Source: Pseudopyrenochaeta lycopersici (lineage: Eukaryota > Ascomycota > Dothideomycetes > Pleosporales > Pseudopyrenochaetaceae). From it: DNA of 64,000 bases. Positions 36,899 to 47,714 of the stretch are shown here, piece after piece. Numbering within the stretch: the stretch's first letter is position 1; each line of letters opens with the position of its first letter. Location of the stretch: NCBI GenBank assembly GCA_003313425.1, contig NHZP01000060.1:62001-126000 (forward strand), in the 5' to 3' direction. The notes under the pieces are model-generated. The model made no database searches and had not been told where the DNA came from. It was given only the letters and a program-made list of their open reading frames with translations. The position numbers and the translations under genes are program-made.

Positions 36899-37760
36899 TT
36901 ACCAGCCACCGAAGAGTAGAACGATTACGCCAAGCCCCCACAGTGGTGCTGATACAGTCCATCTCTCTGCTCCCGCCTGCATGTTTTCAAAGGGGCTGCC
37001 GTTGCCGTTTACCGGGCGTTCTGTCGCTTGTGAGCGTTCAGTCGACGTTGATGGTGCAGCTTGTGTCAGCGCTGGGCGAAAAGGCCCAACAGTAGGAGTG
37101 GGCGACACAGATGACTTGGTGGAACTAGCTCCGCCATTTACTGTAGACGTGATGGCTTTGCCCGTACTGATGCCCGTTGGGCCCATGACCACGGGCACGG
37201 CGATTTGAAGGGTGTTGCCACTGTCATCTATCGTCGTCTTAGTAATGATTGTGCTGATGGTGCTTGTCACATCCTGCTCAGGGTTGCTTCTTTTAGTGCT
37301 CGTGTGGTCGCCTTGATGGGGATTTGTCGAAGTCTGGGTGGCAGGCGTCGTCTGCAAGGGCTGCTCCGCTGTTTCGGTAGCTGCCGCATACGCATTGTCC
37401 ATAACATCTTCTGGTATCGGGCAGCCGATCGCGGCGCAGTACAGCTGGAGGGGACCGAGGACCAGCTCCAGCGCCCATTCAGCGGTCCTGCACTGGGAAG
37501 CGGCGCACGCGACGGCGCCGGGCAGGTATGAAGCGCTGTCTTTAGTCATCTTGCAAATGCCTACCCGCAGTCAGCACATGATGTGGTGCCTGGAGCTCAA
37601 ATCGCGACTCACACTCAGTCGAACTGCAGCCATCTTCGGAGGGCTCCAGACAGTCTTGCCAGCAGTCTGGGAGTCCTTGCACCCACCAATCACGTTGCGT
37701 CGCAGCACCCAACCCAAAGAGGCGCATGAGGAGCACCAGCAACGCAGCCGAGGAGAACAT
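36899..37760 (-). CDS. GPI-anchored CFEM-domain cell-surface protein (269 aa)
   Basis: Two exons (37760-37613 and 36899-37560) join to 810 nt across a 52-bp GTGAGT...GGGTAG intron. The join restores a cysteine codon (STE-C-ICK). The start MFSSAALLVLLMRLFG is a secretion signal. Residues about 30-95 form a CFEM-like cysteine module (PDCWQDC, DGCSSTECICK, VACAASQC, LYCAAIGC; nine Cys against the usual eight). A long Ser/Thr-rich region follows, then a C-terminal hydrophobic segment (SAPLWGLGVIVLLFGG) typical of GPI attachment. CFEM proteins bind heme or iron, or act in surface sensing and virulence in fungi; the role here is unknown. The real start is inferred from the signal peptide. Confidence 0.85.
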
Positions 37761-38399
37761 AGCCAGAGAGTGCTGATGGAGCGACGGTGGTGGGTACATG
37801 AAGGTGGCCGCCTCGCAGAATACGACCGCTGGGTGCCTGCCAGCATCCTGCATGGAGCTGGGCAAGCCCACGGGAATATTCTTGTTGTAATGACCTGTGG
37901 CGCATGCATGGTTACCGCGCATCCTACGTCGTGGGCCAACCACCGTCACCAAGTATCATTTCTTTCGTCATTAGCCCCTCGTGCTTTTGTTTCACGTTGC
38001 AATGCGACATGTCAGCCTGCGCTCTGCCTCCAAATAATCACGCGAGAGCGCGTATACAGCGCGCTCACGATCTGCAAGGATGCTCGAATAAATTCTTCAT
38101 CGTTATGGATGAGCATAGTTACCGTTGTGAGGCATGTTTAATCGTTCCAAACAGCGTCGACTATGGTGATGATTTTGCTCGTGATTCCGTTTTGAGCAAA
38201 GAGGCCGAGGACAAATCAATCAGACTACATTTTAACCTGCCTCAAAGGGCACCAAAGTCTTACACAAAACATTCTCAGCAATTTGCACGATGCCGACATT
38301 GTATTTTTGTGACGTTCACATCAACGCCCAAATCCTGCGCCGTTCCTCCAGTAAACAAATCCAAAATCTTCGCTCTGCCATTGGTACGTCTAAGCTCAA
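37761..38399. other. Intergenic region, no supported gene
   Basis: About 640 bp between the CFEM gene start and the NPR3 stop codon. It would contain the CFEM promoter. The long plus-strand open frame across it is antisense shadow or chance. Confidence 0.5.
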
Positions 38400-41006
38400 C
38401 TACCAATGCCGGGTAATGACTAACCAACCTTTCTCCCTAACGGCGTTAAATAGAGCCGCAACTCTCTTCCTCTTTATGCCTTCTCGGGCTGATACGTCTT
38501 CGATTGCATGCTTACCATCCAAATGGCGCAGCAACATCGGCCAGCTCTCCCTTAGCTCCTTGCCCGTGATACCACCAAACCCACCATCTACATGTTTAGG
38601 GGGGCTCGGGTTGGCGGCTATAACACCAACATCTTCAAAAGTCTGTCCAATCTTTTCGAGCCATCGCGCTTCTAGCGAGGACGCTTTTTGTGGAGAGAGC
38701 ACGGTAGAGTGCGTGAAGTCCTTCGCACGCGGGGGTGGGTGTGTGTTTACAGGTGATACTGGTGAGACAATGGAGCCGCGCGACGGAGAGGTCGGCTTCA
38801 AATGCAGCGGCGAGGGGCGATGTGGCTTCACGTCTCTAACTCCAAGATGCGAAGGTGACTCAGGTCTCTGCGACGAATTCAGTGCAATAGTAGTAAGTTG
38901 ACTGCTTGTACTTCCTGCGTCGGACGCAGGCCGAGCTGGTGATCCACGGTAGTTCGCTGCTGATGTGGCGGTGAGTCTGGGGCTTAGAATCTTGCTGGAT
39001 TCCATATCTTCATCACCGTCGGTGCTTGTATCTCTATCCCTGCGTGTCCGACGCAGCGGGGTTGAAGATCTCGCCGAGCTGATAGAGAGCAAGCTGTTGC
39101 GTTTGTCTGAGAGAAGGCTCTCCGCAACCGAGTCGTTGTCGCTTAGCAATTCCTTTTTTGCATCCTCTGCCTTCTTGACGCGCTCCTCATGCTCCATCTC
39201 CAATGCAACTTGTGCTTTGATCTCGGGCGTTACGCGCACCCAGGCAAATGTGCGTAACTGCGTTACCCAGCCTCCGCGCATAAGCCACGCTAAGATCTCC
39301 ATATAAGCTTCGCGATGCTCGGCAGTGGGTATGAAGTTCCTAAATGGCCGAGGGGTTCCTGACAGCATGCTGAGCACTTTTGGTAACGTGGGCAGCGTTG
39401 GGAAGCGCTGAGCATAGACAACTATGGCTGCGGCTAGAACGGTCATATCTGCGTTTGGGCTGACAATGTACGTATCTCGTGGCGATAAAGGTGCAATCAA
39501 GCGGGCACGGCGCCAATATACCAAATGTGAAGCTATGTATTCCATGTCGTGCGCAAGGATATTATGTTTCTTTGAGATTTTTAGGAGCGATTTTGTCGGG
39601 ATCAGGCTTCGAATGTAGAATGCTATTGCAGCAGCATTGCCTGTCGACTCTCCGCCAAGATCCTTGATCAAGGTCTCTTTGTCTTCGAGCAGCAGCAAGG
39701 CAGCGTGCTGGGTCATGGGTGCCTCGTCGTCTTCTAGCACAACATTTGAGGTTGTAAGCCAAAGGCCAGGCATCTGCGGCTCCAGCGCATTAGGAAGGTA
39801 CGGAGTTGAGTCGGCTTGTGGTATCTGGAATGATGTATTGAAGGTGGCATCAAAGTGAATGTGCGCTATCTTGTCGTGCGATATGGTGTCGAACATGATG
39901 GCTATCGACTTTGCGAGTGGCGAGGTGCTGACAATCTTGCGCCAGGTCGCAGTGAGAGATTCATGCGTCTCCTTTGCGCGCTGCTTGATGTCGATGATAC
40001 GCTTCGATTCCTTCCAGACATATTGGAAGCGCGCCTCTTCGTACTTGAGAGCTTTGGCGTACTTGCGGGTGACGTTATCATACATGTCCTTGACACGCTG
40101 CTGGTATTCCAGCGCAGGGGGATTGAGCACAAAGACTACATTGAACATGGTCATGTCAGGATTATTATCGTAGGTTGTCGAATTACTACGCGTATCTGAC
40201 CCGGCTTCTGATGGGGCGACCGACGGTGGGCTGGACATTGAGCCATGGCCATAGCCTGGCTCAAAGCCTTCCGGATAAACAAAAGGCTCTGGAGTCGGCT
40301 GGGTGGGCTCCTCAGGGGCACTGGCATGCTTGTCTTGCTCGGTAATGATCAAATTCTTCACCAAGTCACCATCCTCAAGCTTTTCCTTATCTGAGCGCTT
40401 CTTCTTCTTGCGCTTGAGCTTTTTCCACAGTCCGTCGTCTCTCACAAACATGGGGGCCCCGACGAAGACGATGCTTTCGACGCCGAGCTCGAACCTGCGC
40501 TTATTATACTCGCGGCTGGGGCATAGCATCTTCTCCAAAGCATCTGTCTTAAAGCCGAGCACCGTCGCCCAGTCGTGGTCACCGCCTTTGGGCCTGCGCC
40601 CACCCATTTGCTCATCGCCATTGCTGTCATCGGCGTTCTCTTCGTCAATCGTCTCTTGCTTGCCCCACACGCCTGTGCCCAGCTTGCCCCGGTCGCGTGA
40701 GCTGCCGTGAGGGCCTGGGTGGGTCCTGCCCGACCCGCGGCCTCCACTGGTACGACTGCCTATCTCGATGTCATTCTCGTCGTCGCTGTCAGAGCTGCTG
40801 TCCCAGTCGCTATCGGAGCTCCTCGAGTCGACGCTTGCTGTCGATGTCTCGTTGCGGAACCAAGCTGGGTCTTTGGCGGCGGCGAGGGCGGCGGCCGACG
40901 GTGACAGCGGCGGGTAGTGGAAGATGAGGCGCGGTCCGAGCGAGCGCGAATTGGTGACCAGTAGGATGGCGTGCAGGTTTGACGCAGGCGGCAGCGGCAA
41001 GGCCAT
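38400..41006 (-). CDS. NPR3: Nitrogen permease regulator 3 (NPR3), GATOR1/SEACIT subunit (868 aa)
   Basis: A single-exon gene starting MALPLPPASNLHAILLVTNS, the conserved NPR3 opening that begins a longin-like domain (RLIFHYPPLSP). An acidic, low-complexity insert (DSSSDSDDENDIE) follows, then conserved segments including FNVVFVLNPP, YVWKESKRIIDIKQ, LLLLEDKETLIKDLGG and HILAHDMEYIASHLVYWR-like sequence. The C-terminus has winged-helix-like and Ser/Pro-rich parts. With NPR2 and IML1 it forms the complex that restrains TORC1 at the vacuole during amino-acid shortage. Length is normal for filamentous fungi. It diverges from COX19 across a 734-bp shared promoter region. Confidence 0.93.
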   Translation of the reverse strand: MALPLPPASNLHAILLVTNSRSLGPRLIFHYPPLSPSAAALAAAKDPAWFRNETSTASVDSRSSDSDWDSSSDSDDENDIEIGSRTSGGRGSGRTHPGPHGSSRDRGKLGTGVWGKQETIDEENADDSNGDEQMGGRRPKGGDHDWATVLGFKTDALEKMLCPSREYNKRRFELGVESIVFVGAPMFVRDDGLWKKLKRKKKKRSDKEKLEDGDLVKNLIITEQDKHASAPEEPTQPTPEPFVYPEGFEPGYGHGSMSSPPSVAPSEAGSDTRSNSTTYDNNPDMTMFNVVFVLNPPALEYQQRVKDMYDNVTRKYAKALKYEEARFQYVWKESKRIIDIKQRAKETHESLTATWRKIVSTSPLAKSIAIMFDTISHDKIAHIHFDATFNTSFQIPQADSTPYLPNALEPQMPGLWLTTSNVVLEDDEAPMTQHAALLLLEDKETLIKDLGGESTGNAAAIAFYIRSLIPTKSLLKISKKHNILAHDMEYIASHLVYWRRARLIAPLSPRDTYIVSPNADMTVLAAAIVVYAQRFPTLPTLPKVLSMLSGTPRPFRNFIPTAEHREAYMEILAWLMRGGWVTQLRTFAWVRVTPEIKAQVALEMEHEERVKKAEDAKKELLSDNDSVAESLLSDKRNSLLSISSARSSTPLRRTRRDRDTSTDGDEDMESSKILSPRLTATSAANYRGSPARPASDAGSTSSQLTTIALNSSQRPESPSHLGVRDVKPHRPSPLHLKPTSPSRGSIVSPVSPVNTHPPPRAKDFTHSTVLSPQKASSLEARWLEKIGQTFEDVGVIAANPSPPKHVDGGFGGITGKELRESWPMLLRHLDGKHAIEDVSAREGIKRKRVAALFNAVREKGWLVITRHW

Positions 41007-41469
41007 GGGGTGAAGATGAGATGGCTAGGCCTTCGGGGGCGTGGGGGAAGGAAGCGAGCTGCGGCGAAGCCCCGGGGGATCTAACTCGAATGAGCGCTGG
41101 TCTTCACTTCCTCTTGACTCCGCAAACCAACGCTCTCTAGGAGCATGTTCGCTATGCCCCTTCTGTAACATAATTTGTGCAGATTGTGATGTGAAACTGT
41201 GTGTCTTTGTACGCTAGCTTATCATCGGCTTGCACATGGTCAGTCAATGATTCCACGAAGCCTACCAAGACCGCGATTGCAGCCATCAAGACTTGAGCTG
41301 CTTCGAGGAAAGACAATCTAATAGAGCATACACTTTGATAGAGAAAGCTCTGAACCAATTTTTCAACTCGATCAAGGCGGGGGCGAAGGAAAGGCGGTGG
41401 GGAAGCTGATGATCAGAAGCAAAGGAGACGGAGTATGGTCATATTTGTCGCCAAAACTAAGAAAACAAC

Positions 41470-41504
41470 ATTGGTCGAATGAAACGCGCTGCTGCTAGGC
41501 CAAT
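41470..41504. promoter_or_regulatory. CCAAT boxes between NPR3 and COX19
   Basis: The divergent promoter holds ATTGG at 41,470-41,474 (CCAAT on the minus strand) and CCAAT at 41,500-41,504. CCAAT is bound by the fungal HAP/CBC complex, which often controls respiratory genes such as COX19. The motif is short, so chance occurrence is possible. The rest of 41,007-41,740 shows nothing distinctive. Confidence 0.35.
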
Positions 41505-41740
41505 CCGAATCCCTTTAATTATCAGGTCTTAACCCAGGCGACCCGTAGGGCGTTGCGATATAGGTCATCCCGAAACGACAAGGATGACTAGCCGAAGAAA
41601 CGGAGCACAGACCGTCTAACAGAAGTCGCGCCAAGGCCACGCTCACTCCACCAGAAACACAGTCGCCAACCTCCACAGTGTTGCCATTGTTCTTCCCTCA
41701 AATCATCTTTCGCCAGCACCACATCATATACATCCCGGTC

Positions 41741-42688
41741 ATGAGTAATTTTGGCGGAGCAGGTCTTGGCCAGAAGGTGCAGAGACCTAACCCGTATGTT
41801 CATCCTCACATCTCCAGAGCGTAGTACCTCAGCTACACAGCCACCCTTGCACATGATCATAAGTTGTACTCAAGTATCGATTCTGACTACCAACTGCTGT
41901 GTGCAGCCCTGAGCGCGGCTCCTTCCCCCTCGACCACGACGGTAGGCTCCCCTCCCAAATATACGGATCACAGCTCTCATTTACCCAGCACGTTTCCGCT
42001 TTGAAACTGCTATGACTGATCATGCATTCCAGGTGAGTGTAAGGACATCATGCTCTCGTATCTTAGGTGTATTAAGTCCCACCGTGGGACGAACGACCCC
42101 GAATGCCGCAGCCTTTCCAAGTCATACTTGTCCTGCCGAATGGACCGGTACGTACCTGCGAGTTTTACTATGTGGGCCATTGTCTAGCCTTTTCCTTTTT
42201 GTCGCTCTGCCTTTTACTATGCCCCCTCCCAAGCAAGGGAACGAAGAATCTTGTGAGACCAGCCTGTCAAAGTCATTTGGACCAGGTATTCGGAATACTT
42301 CAAGTGGAGGCAAGGGAGAGATGCTGCAATCCTCATTCCTGGCGTCTTGTCAGATCTGAAACGCCAGAGCTGTCGAATCGGCATACTTCCAGCCCTTTCT
42401 GTTCATGGTTTCTCCGAAACCGTCCACGACACCATCCCTGACAATATCTCCATCCCACAGCTCCTTGTCACACCGTCCCGGAAGCAACCGAAGGGGTTGC
42501 ATCACTATCTTGAATAGAATTGTGATAAGAACATCTGCTAACCAGCTTGACCATCTAGCAACCTTATGGCCCCTGACACATTCAAGAACCTGGGATTCGG
42601 TGACGATAGTGATCGACCGAACGCTGCTACTGCAACCCCAGCCCCAACCTCGCAACCTGAAGCGCAAAAAAAGCCTCGCGGGTTCTAG
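41741..42688 (+). CDS. COX19: Cytochrome c oxidase assembly protein COX19 (110 aa, four exons)
   Basis: Exons 41741-41793, 41907-41941, 42033-42147 and 42559-42688 join to 333 nt in frame. The product starts MSNFGGAGLGQKVQRPNPPE. It carries the twin CX9C motif (CKDIMLSYLRC and CRSLSKSYLSC) plus the family blocks IKSHRGTNDPEC and RMDRNLMAPDTFKNLGF. COX19 is a soluble protein of the mitochondrial intermembrane space that helps COX11 deliver copper to cytochrome oxidase. The CX9C pairs form disulfides through the MIA40 import route, so no presequence is expected. The last intron (411 bp) is long for this genome. No single exon is long enough to stand out as an open frame. Confidence 0.93.
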
Positions 42689-45600
42689 AAAGTCAGTGCG
42701 CTGTAGAATATCGGGAATGCAGCATCTTAAATCTCCCGGTCTGCGGTTCGGCAGCATCCGAATAACCGAGTGTCCACCGACCTTATCAACCAAACTTTTT
42801 CATCAAAGTACGCTCGTTACATGTCCGCGGGATTGACAATGTAGAGCTTCCCTAGAGCAGGTATCAATTTGACAGGTTACTCTACACGACGCCTTGCGTC
42901 TCGCTTGGCGAAGCATGAAGGACAGGGCTGGGCAAGGAGTTTTTATCAATAAAGCTGGCGCCTGGACGGAATGGGTGTTATAAAAAGGAGGATAAAGTCG
43001 AACATCTCAAATCGACTGCTCGACAGAAGCTGTAAATGCTGAAGCTGTGATACCCGGTCACACCATAGCAGGTGAGTGCTGAGGCAGTGCAGGTAACACA
43101 ACATCTGATCAAGCCACAATGACTCAACAATTTCCGTATACCCATCGCAGTTCCAATATGCACTACTTCATACCAAGATCCACAACCCCTTGCCAAAACC
43201 ACCCTTCAGTCGAACTAACACAGCGTCACCACCAATATTGCTCTTTCAGAGTCGTCAACTCGGCCCCATCTGAAACACTTGTCATTTCTATGGAACCTAT
43301 CTGGATGGAGTTTGGCCGATCTGCAGACAGATAGGTGTAACGTCGCACAGCCGGCTTGCTGACACTGCCGATGATCCCTCAACCCTGCATGCCCTAGCTT
43401 TCGATAATGGCGCAATGGCAGTCTCCGCTCAGTGTGCACAACGAGATTGAAACAGGTGGTGGCTTCTAACTTTCCGTACAGGTGACGTTGGTAGCAGTCG
43501 CATTACTAGCGGATGCAGTGTGCGTTGGGGTATGTGTGATGTAAGGATACGATTCGTGACATATTTACAAGGTTGAGCTTCGAGGCGTAAGCGTCTTTTG
43601 CTTCTGGCCGAAAGTGGCAGTGGTAGACTAGGTAAGAGTGCAGTTTTGAAGCTAGCACGATTACTGGCAAGTAACAGACAACAAAATACGCACAATAGCA
43701 GCAGTTCCCCGAATATCATGTAGCGCTTTCTGATATGTTCAGAATCTGCGGACGTGATGTGTTACACCACAATTGTTACTACTACCGTTTTGGAGGCACG
43801 TATTGACTTGAACAGTGCCAAAATTGGGTTCTGTCCTCCCCACTGCGGTCCTGGTTTAACAACGTAAAGTGTTTGTCTTGACGTTGAGCAACTTGGTACA
43901 GCGGCGAGGGGAACCTGGCTTGTTGGGCTCCGTCTATGACAAAGAGTATGGCGAGATGCGGCATGACACAAACATCACTAAAACAAGGGTTTGTGATAGG
44001 TATTGTTGCCAGGAATATAGAGCGGAAAGGCAACACCTGATGACCAGCGTAAATTCAAACATTGCGAGTATTACCTACTCTTCGCATAATCGACCAAGTT
44101 GTTTTGCAAACAATGGCCATCACTGCAAAAGCAACATTTGTTGGTTGTGCAATGTGACATTATACACATAACAGACAAGACATAATTCGCCATGACTTCC
44201 CGAACGTAGTATCCATCCCTGAACCCCCATGAGACATCCTTACCCTTCATGCACCTTGATGAGCGGATTGATGTGAATCAGGTACCGATGCCCAGCACAG
44301 CAGCTGTCACTTCGTCTTTCACCAATGTATGCATGACCTTTGATATAATATCACGCATATTAGTCGAATGCATGAGGCTTAGAGTCGCGCGTATGTTCCC
44401 GCGATCAAAACAACCGGGAGTGGGACACAGGCACAACAGCAAGGCGGCTGCCGAAGCATGCTTAGAACTAGTGAACGCTGTCGATTTTGCAAGATTAAAG
44501 TTCCCCTGGTTCCTGTGCTTCGTACAGCATAGTAAAGAAAAGTAGTTAATTAACCCCCAGGAGGGTAGGGAGCGGGGAGAACACTGAACGCGCATATGCG
44601 CCCCCTCGCGAACAGGCGGTCGATTTAGGAATTTTGCCTCTCAAACTGTAGGATGGGATCTAAAGCTAATGGCGGTGGCGGAAGGAACCGAAGGTTTTGA
44701 TTTTTGGGCGTAAATGGCGGACTGAAGAAGGCATTTGGGTCTCAAATGTTGGGTTGTTAGGCTTGCGCCTAAAGCTGAGCACCGAACTTCGAGAAGAGTC
44801 TTGAGGTCTGAATCAGGAAGCAGTTTACAAGTATGACGCTGAGCCTGAGACAAGGCAATCATTATTGGCGCAGGAAAAATGCCTTGTGGGAGAGACATGG
44901 CGGAGTGTGCCAGGCTTAGCATTGACTTAAGAGGAGTTGCGGTGTCCCAGAAGAGCAACTAAGCAACTATGGATGCAATGGTCAATAGGTCGTAGGACTC
45001 GGGTTTCTATTACGTAGCAACAAATTCGTAGTGGCTGTACCGTTGGAGGAATACTTGAGGCGCGGCTGCCTGCTGCCTTAGTGAAGAGGGCGTTTGGTTC
45101 GCAGCCTTAGTTATCAACACCAAGCTCAAGGCACGAAAATCGAAACTAAAGGGAATAATTAATTTCATGATGATGATGATGATGATGAAATTGAAATTAA
45201 AATTGAAACTAGTTGACCAATCCGAATTGGATCCGTAGGGAGCAAAAGCAATCGGCGAAGAAGTGGAAACCCGCAGACATATAGTATCGTGGCTATGCCG
45301 TCCTAACACCGAACCATCTAGACAGTCTCTCTCCCAGCAGCAAGAGCCTTGAGTCCCATAACGCCGCTACATAACCCGCCGGACGACGTCAAACTTTCCA
45401 TCGCCTATGAATAGCCAGAATTAAAAGATCAGAGTGGTGATGCGTAACACTAAGTAATGTGCAACCGAACATGCTTGATGTATGTAAAAGGACAATAACA
45501 AGGTGAATAAAGGAGGGAGAAAAAAAAAGAGAGATAGCAGCAGCATCTATCACAGGAGTGCCATGGACAACCTGTGGAGAATGAGGAAGCTACAGATATA

Positions 45601-46004
45601 GGGTATAGTATCTGAACTCCATACCTGATCATCAATAAAGCGGTGAAATCCTTCCCGCTTCATGGTGCAGGCTATGCTCGATAGTTGAATCCATGGACGC
45701 CGATAATGACATGCCACAGGAAGGTGGAAACATGTCATGCAGAGAAACAAGTAGTGCTCTGATGCAAGCTGCAAGCTTCTTCCGTCCTTGACCAGCAGAG
45801 ACGGTACACATCAAGCGAGCGTGAAGATGACGTAGTGGAATCGAGGTGCTGTCAGTCTCTTCACCCCTCGCTGTCAGGCGTAGACATCAGCGGCATGTGG
45901 AAACGGGTGCGGGGAATCGCGGGGTATCATCATAGGAAGGAAATCGACAACGAGATAGTGGAACAACCATGCACAAGGAGTAGGAGATATGCGGCAGACA
46001 TGAT
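42689..46004. other. 3.3-kb interval without a supported gene
   Basis: It holds only short overlapping frames, an (ATG)n/(GAT)n microsatellite at about 45,167-45,187 and the probable 3' UTR of the bHLH gene near 45,900-46,004. I tried to join frames with GT-AG introns, as worked for COX19, and found no conserved family. A non-coding transcript or a lineage-specific small gene cannot be excluded. Confidence 0.45.
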
Positions 46005-47714
46005 TCAACCCATGTCCATACCATATTCATCTTCTTCCTTCAAGCTCTGATTGGACCAATACTGCTGTTGGTTTGACCCGGAGCCACTGCCAGTGCTTTG
46101 CATGCCTGGGCTAAGACTTTGCGGCGAGACTCCATTGAGGGGCTCACCGGATAGATTCGTATGTTTGGGCACTCGCAGGCCAGAGCCTGGACCGCGTGAG
46201 TATCTGAAGGTACCGGCGCCATTCTTCTCGATTGCGTCGATAATCTCAGTTTTCATGCGCTTCTCGTCCTCGGACTGCTCGGTGGACCACTCTTCGCCAG
46301 TTGCTTGCTGAAGTTGAGCAGCCATTTCATCGCATTCCTGAATCTTCTTGTACAACATCCACATGAGGTCACGGGTCCAACTGACGGCACCGTTGAGAAT
46401 GTCCCCTTTATTCGGCCCTTTGTCCTTTTCTTCGATGGGCAGGCCTTGTGTAATAGCACCAGCAGCTCGCCTTCCGCTACCGCCGGCTAGAAGTGACGTT
46501 GCTTGAGGGGGTGACATGCCACTGCTACCCATTGTAGGCGACATAGGACCGTTATTATTGATGTGCTTGCGGATCTTCTCGTCTTCGAGACGATGCTGGG
46601 GCACAAGACGAGAAAGGTCATGGATGCGTTCATTGATATTGTCCCTTCGGCGACGCTCAACCAAGTTGTGAGACTCGCGGCGACGTCGCTTCTTGGCATC
46701 TTGTGTTTGTCCAATGTCAACCTTGGTTGGTAATGAGTTATGCTTGCCAGAGTGCAAGACCTCGGAAATCTGCTGGTGGTGCATAGCAGTTGTGTGTGGT
46801 GATGCTGTTGGCGAGTCAATCCAGGAGTGCTGGCTGCCAGGGGTACCCTCCCACTGGCCTGAGACGCTCTTTTGGTGTCGGTGCATATTGGTCATGATGG
46901 GCTGAGTCGTGAAATTACCCGAGTCGGGCGTGCCAAGATGAAGACCAGCCATAGCAGGGGTCTTTGGCGACATGGGAGTACGGCTATCAGAGCCAGTCCT
47001 GCTCATGGTGATCCGTTGTCGCATGGAGCCGTTTTGCATGCTACCCGGGAACCCCGTTCTCTGCGGCCCAGATTGGTACTGGTTGAAGTCGAAATTTGAG
47101 GGATGGACAAAGGGGCTATGGATGGGCAAGTCGTCGGGTGTATTCGAGTATATTTGATTCATATTTGGGTTGGCAGCATGACTTGAGTAGAAGTCTTGCT
47201 GGTTTATGTTCTCCTGGCCAAAGCCGTTGAAGCCTTGCTGCTGATCGAAGTTGCCCAAAGAATCAGCCAGCTCGTCGTCGGCGATTCCTGCAGCCCCTTG
47301 AACGTAGCTGGTCGATCCGAATTGGTTATTCATCATGCTTCCGCTCATGGTGAGGTCAGATGGATTGATACCATTCACATTGTCGTGCGCGGAACTGAAT
47401 TGGTGGTTGGCATATTGCTGGTTCATGTCGAATCCGTTGTGGCCCATGAAGCGGTTGGAGTTGAAGGCCATGTCGTCGACCTCTTCTTTGATATGTGGTT
47501 GAGGCGACCCTGTTCCAGTCATACCGAAAATATCAGCGTCTAGCACGTCGTCAGAGGGTGAGTCCAATCCAAGGTCCAGCCTCGCGAGGGTCTTCTGGGG
47601 AGAGTAGGAAGAAGGAGGAGTGAAAAGAACGTCCGCTTGAGGGACAGTCAGTATTGTTTCGTAGTACATGATAGAAAAGACGATTGGAAACAACGAAGAG
47701 GAAACTACAGGCAA
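46005..47714 (-). CDS. bHLH transcription factor with an extended loop (about 569 aa)
   Basis: One long frame. The basic region and helix 1 are RRRRESHNLVERRRRDNINERI then HDLSRLVP (about residues 340-375). A ~62-residue low-complexity loop follows, then helix 2 (NKGDILNGAVSWTRDLMWMLYKKI). The His-Glu-Arg arrangement in the basic region is that of E-box (CANNTG) binders. Gln/Asn/Ser-rich flanks look like activation regions. The N-terminal start is uncertain: MYYETILTVPQADVLFTPPSS is plausible, but the codons before QADVLF resemble an intron acceptor (CTGAC then TCAAG), so an upstream exon may exist. It resembles fungal MITF/Rtg3-like factors in its basic region; the regulon is unknown. Confidence 0.85.
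   Translation of the reverse strand: MPVVSSSLFPIVFSIMYYETILTVPQADVLFTPPSSYSPQKTLARLDLGLDSPSDDVLDADIFGMTGTGSPQPHIKEEVDDMAFNSNRFMGHNGFDMNQQYANHQFSSAHDNVNGINPSDLTMSGSMMNNQFGSTSYVQGAAGIADDELADSLGNFDQQQGFNGFGQENINQQDFYSSHAANPNMNQIYSNTPDDLPIHSPFVHPSNFDFNQYQSGPQRTGFPGSMQNGSMRQRITMSRTGSDSRTPMSPKTPAMAGLHLGTPDSGNFTTQPIMTNMHRHQKSVSGQWEGTPGSQHSWIDSPTASPHTTAMHHQQISEVLHSGKHNSLPTKVDIGQTQDAKKRRRRESHNLVERRRRDNINERIHDLSRLVPQHRLEDEKIRKHINNNGPMSPTMGSSGMSPPQATSLLAGGSGRRAAGAITQGLPIEEKDKGPNKGDILNGAVSWTRDLMWMLYKKIQECDEMAAQLQQATGEEWSTEQSEDEKRMKTEIIDAIEKNGAGTFRYSRGPGSGLRVPKHTNLSGEPLNGVSPQSLSPGMQSTGSGSGSNQQQYWSNQSLKEEDEYGMDMG

Noticed and set aside
44641..44958. 105-codon minus-strand frame
   Set aside because: No motif, no family resemblance and no supporting neighbours; this length arises by chance here.
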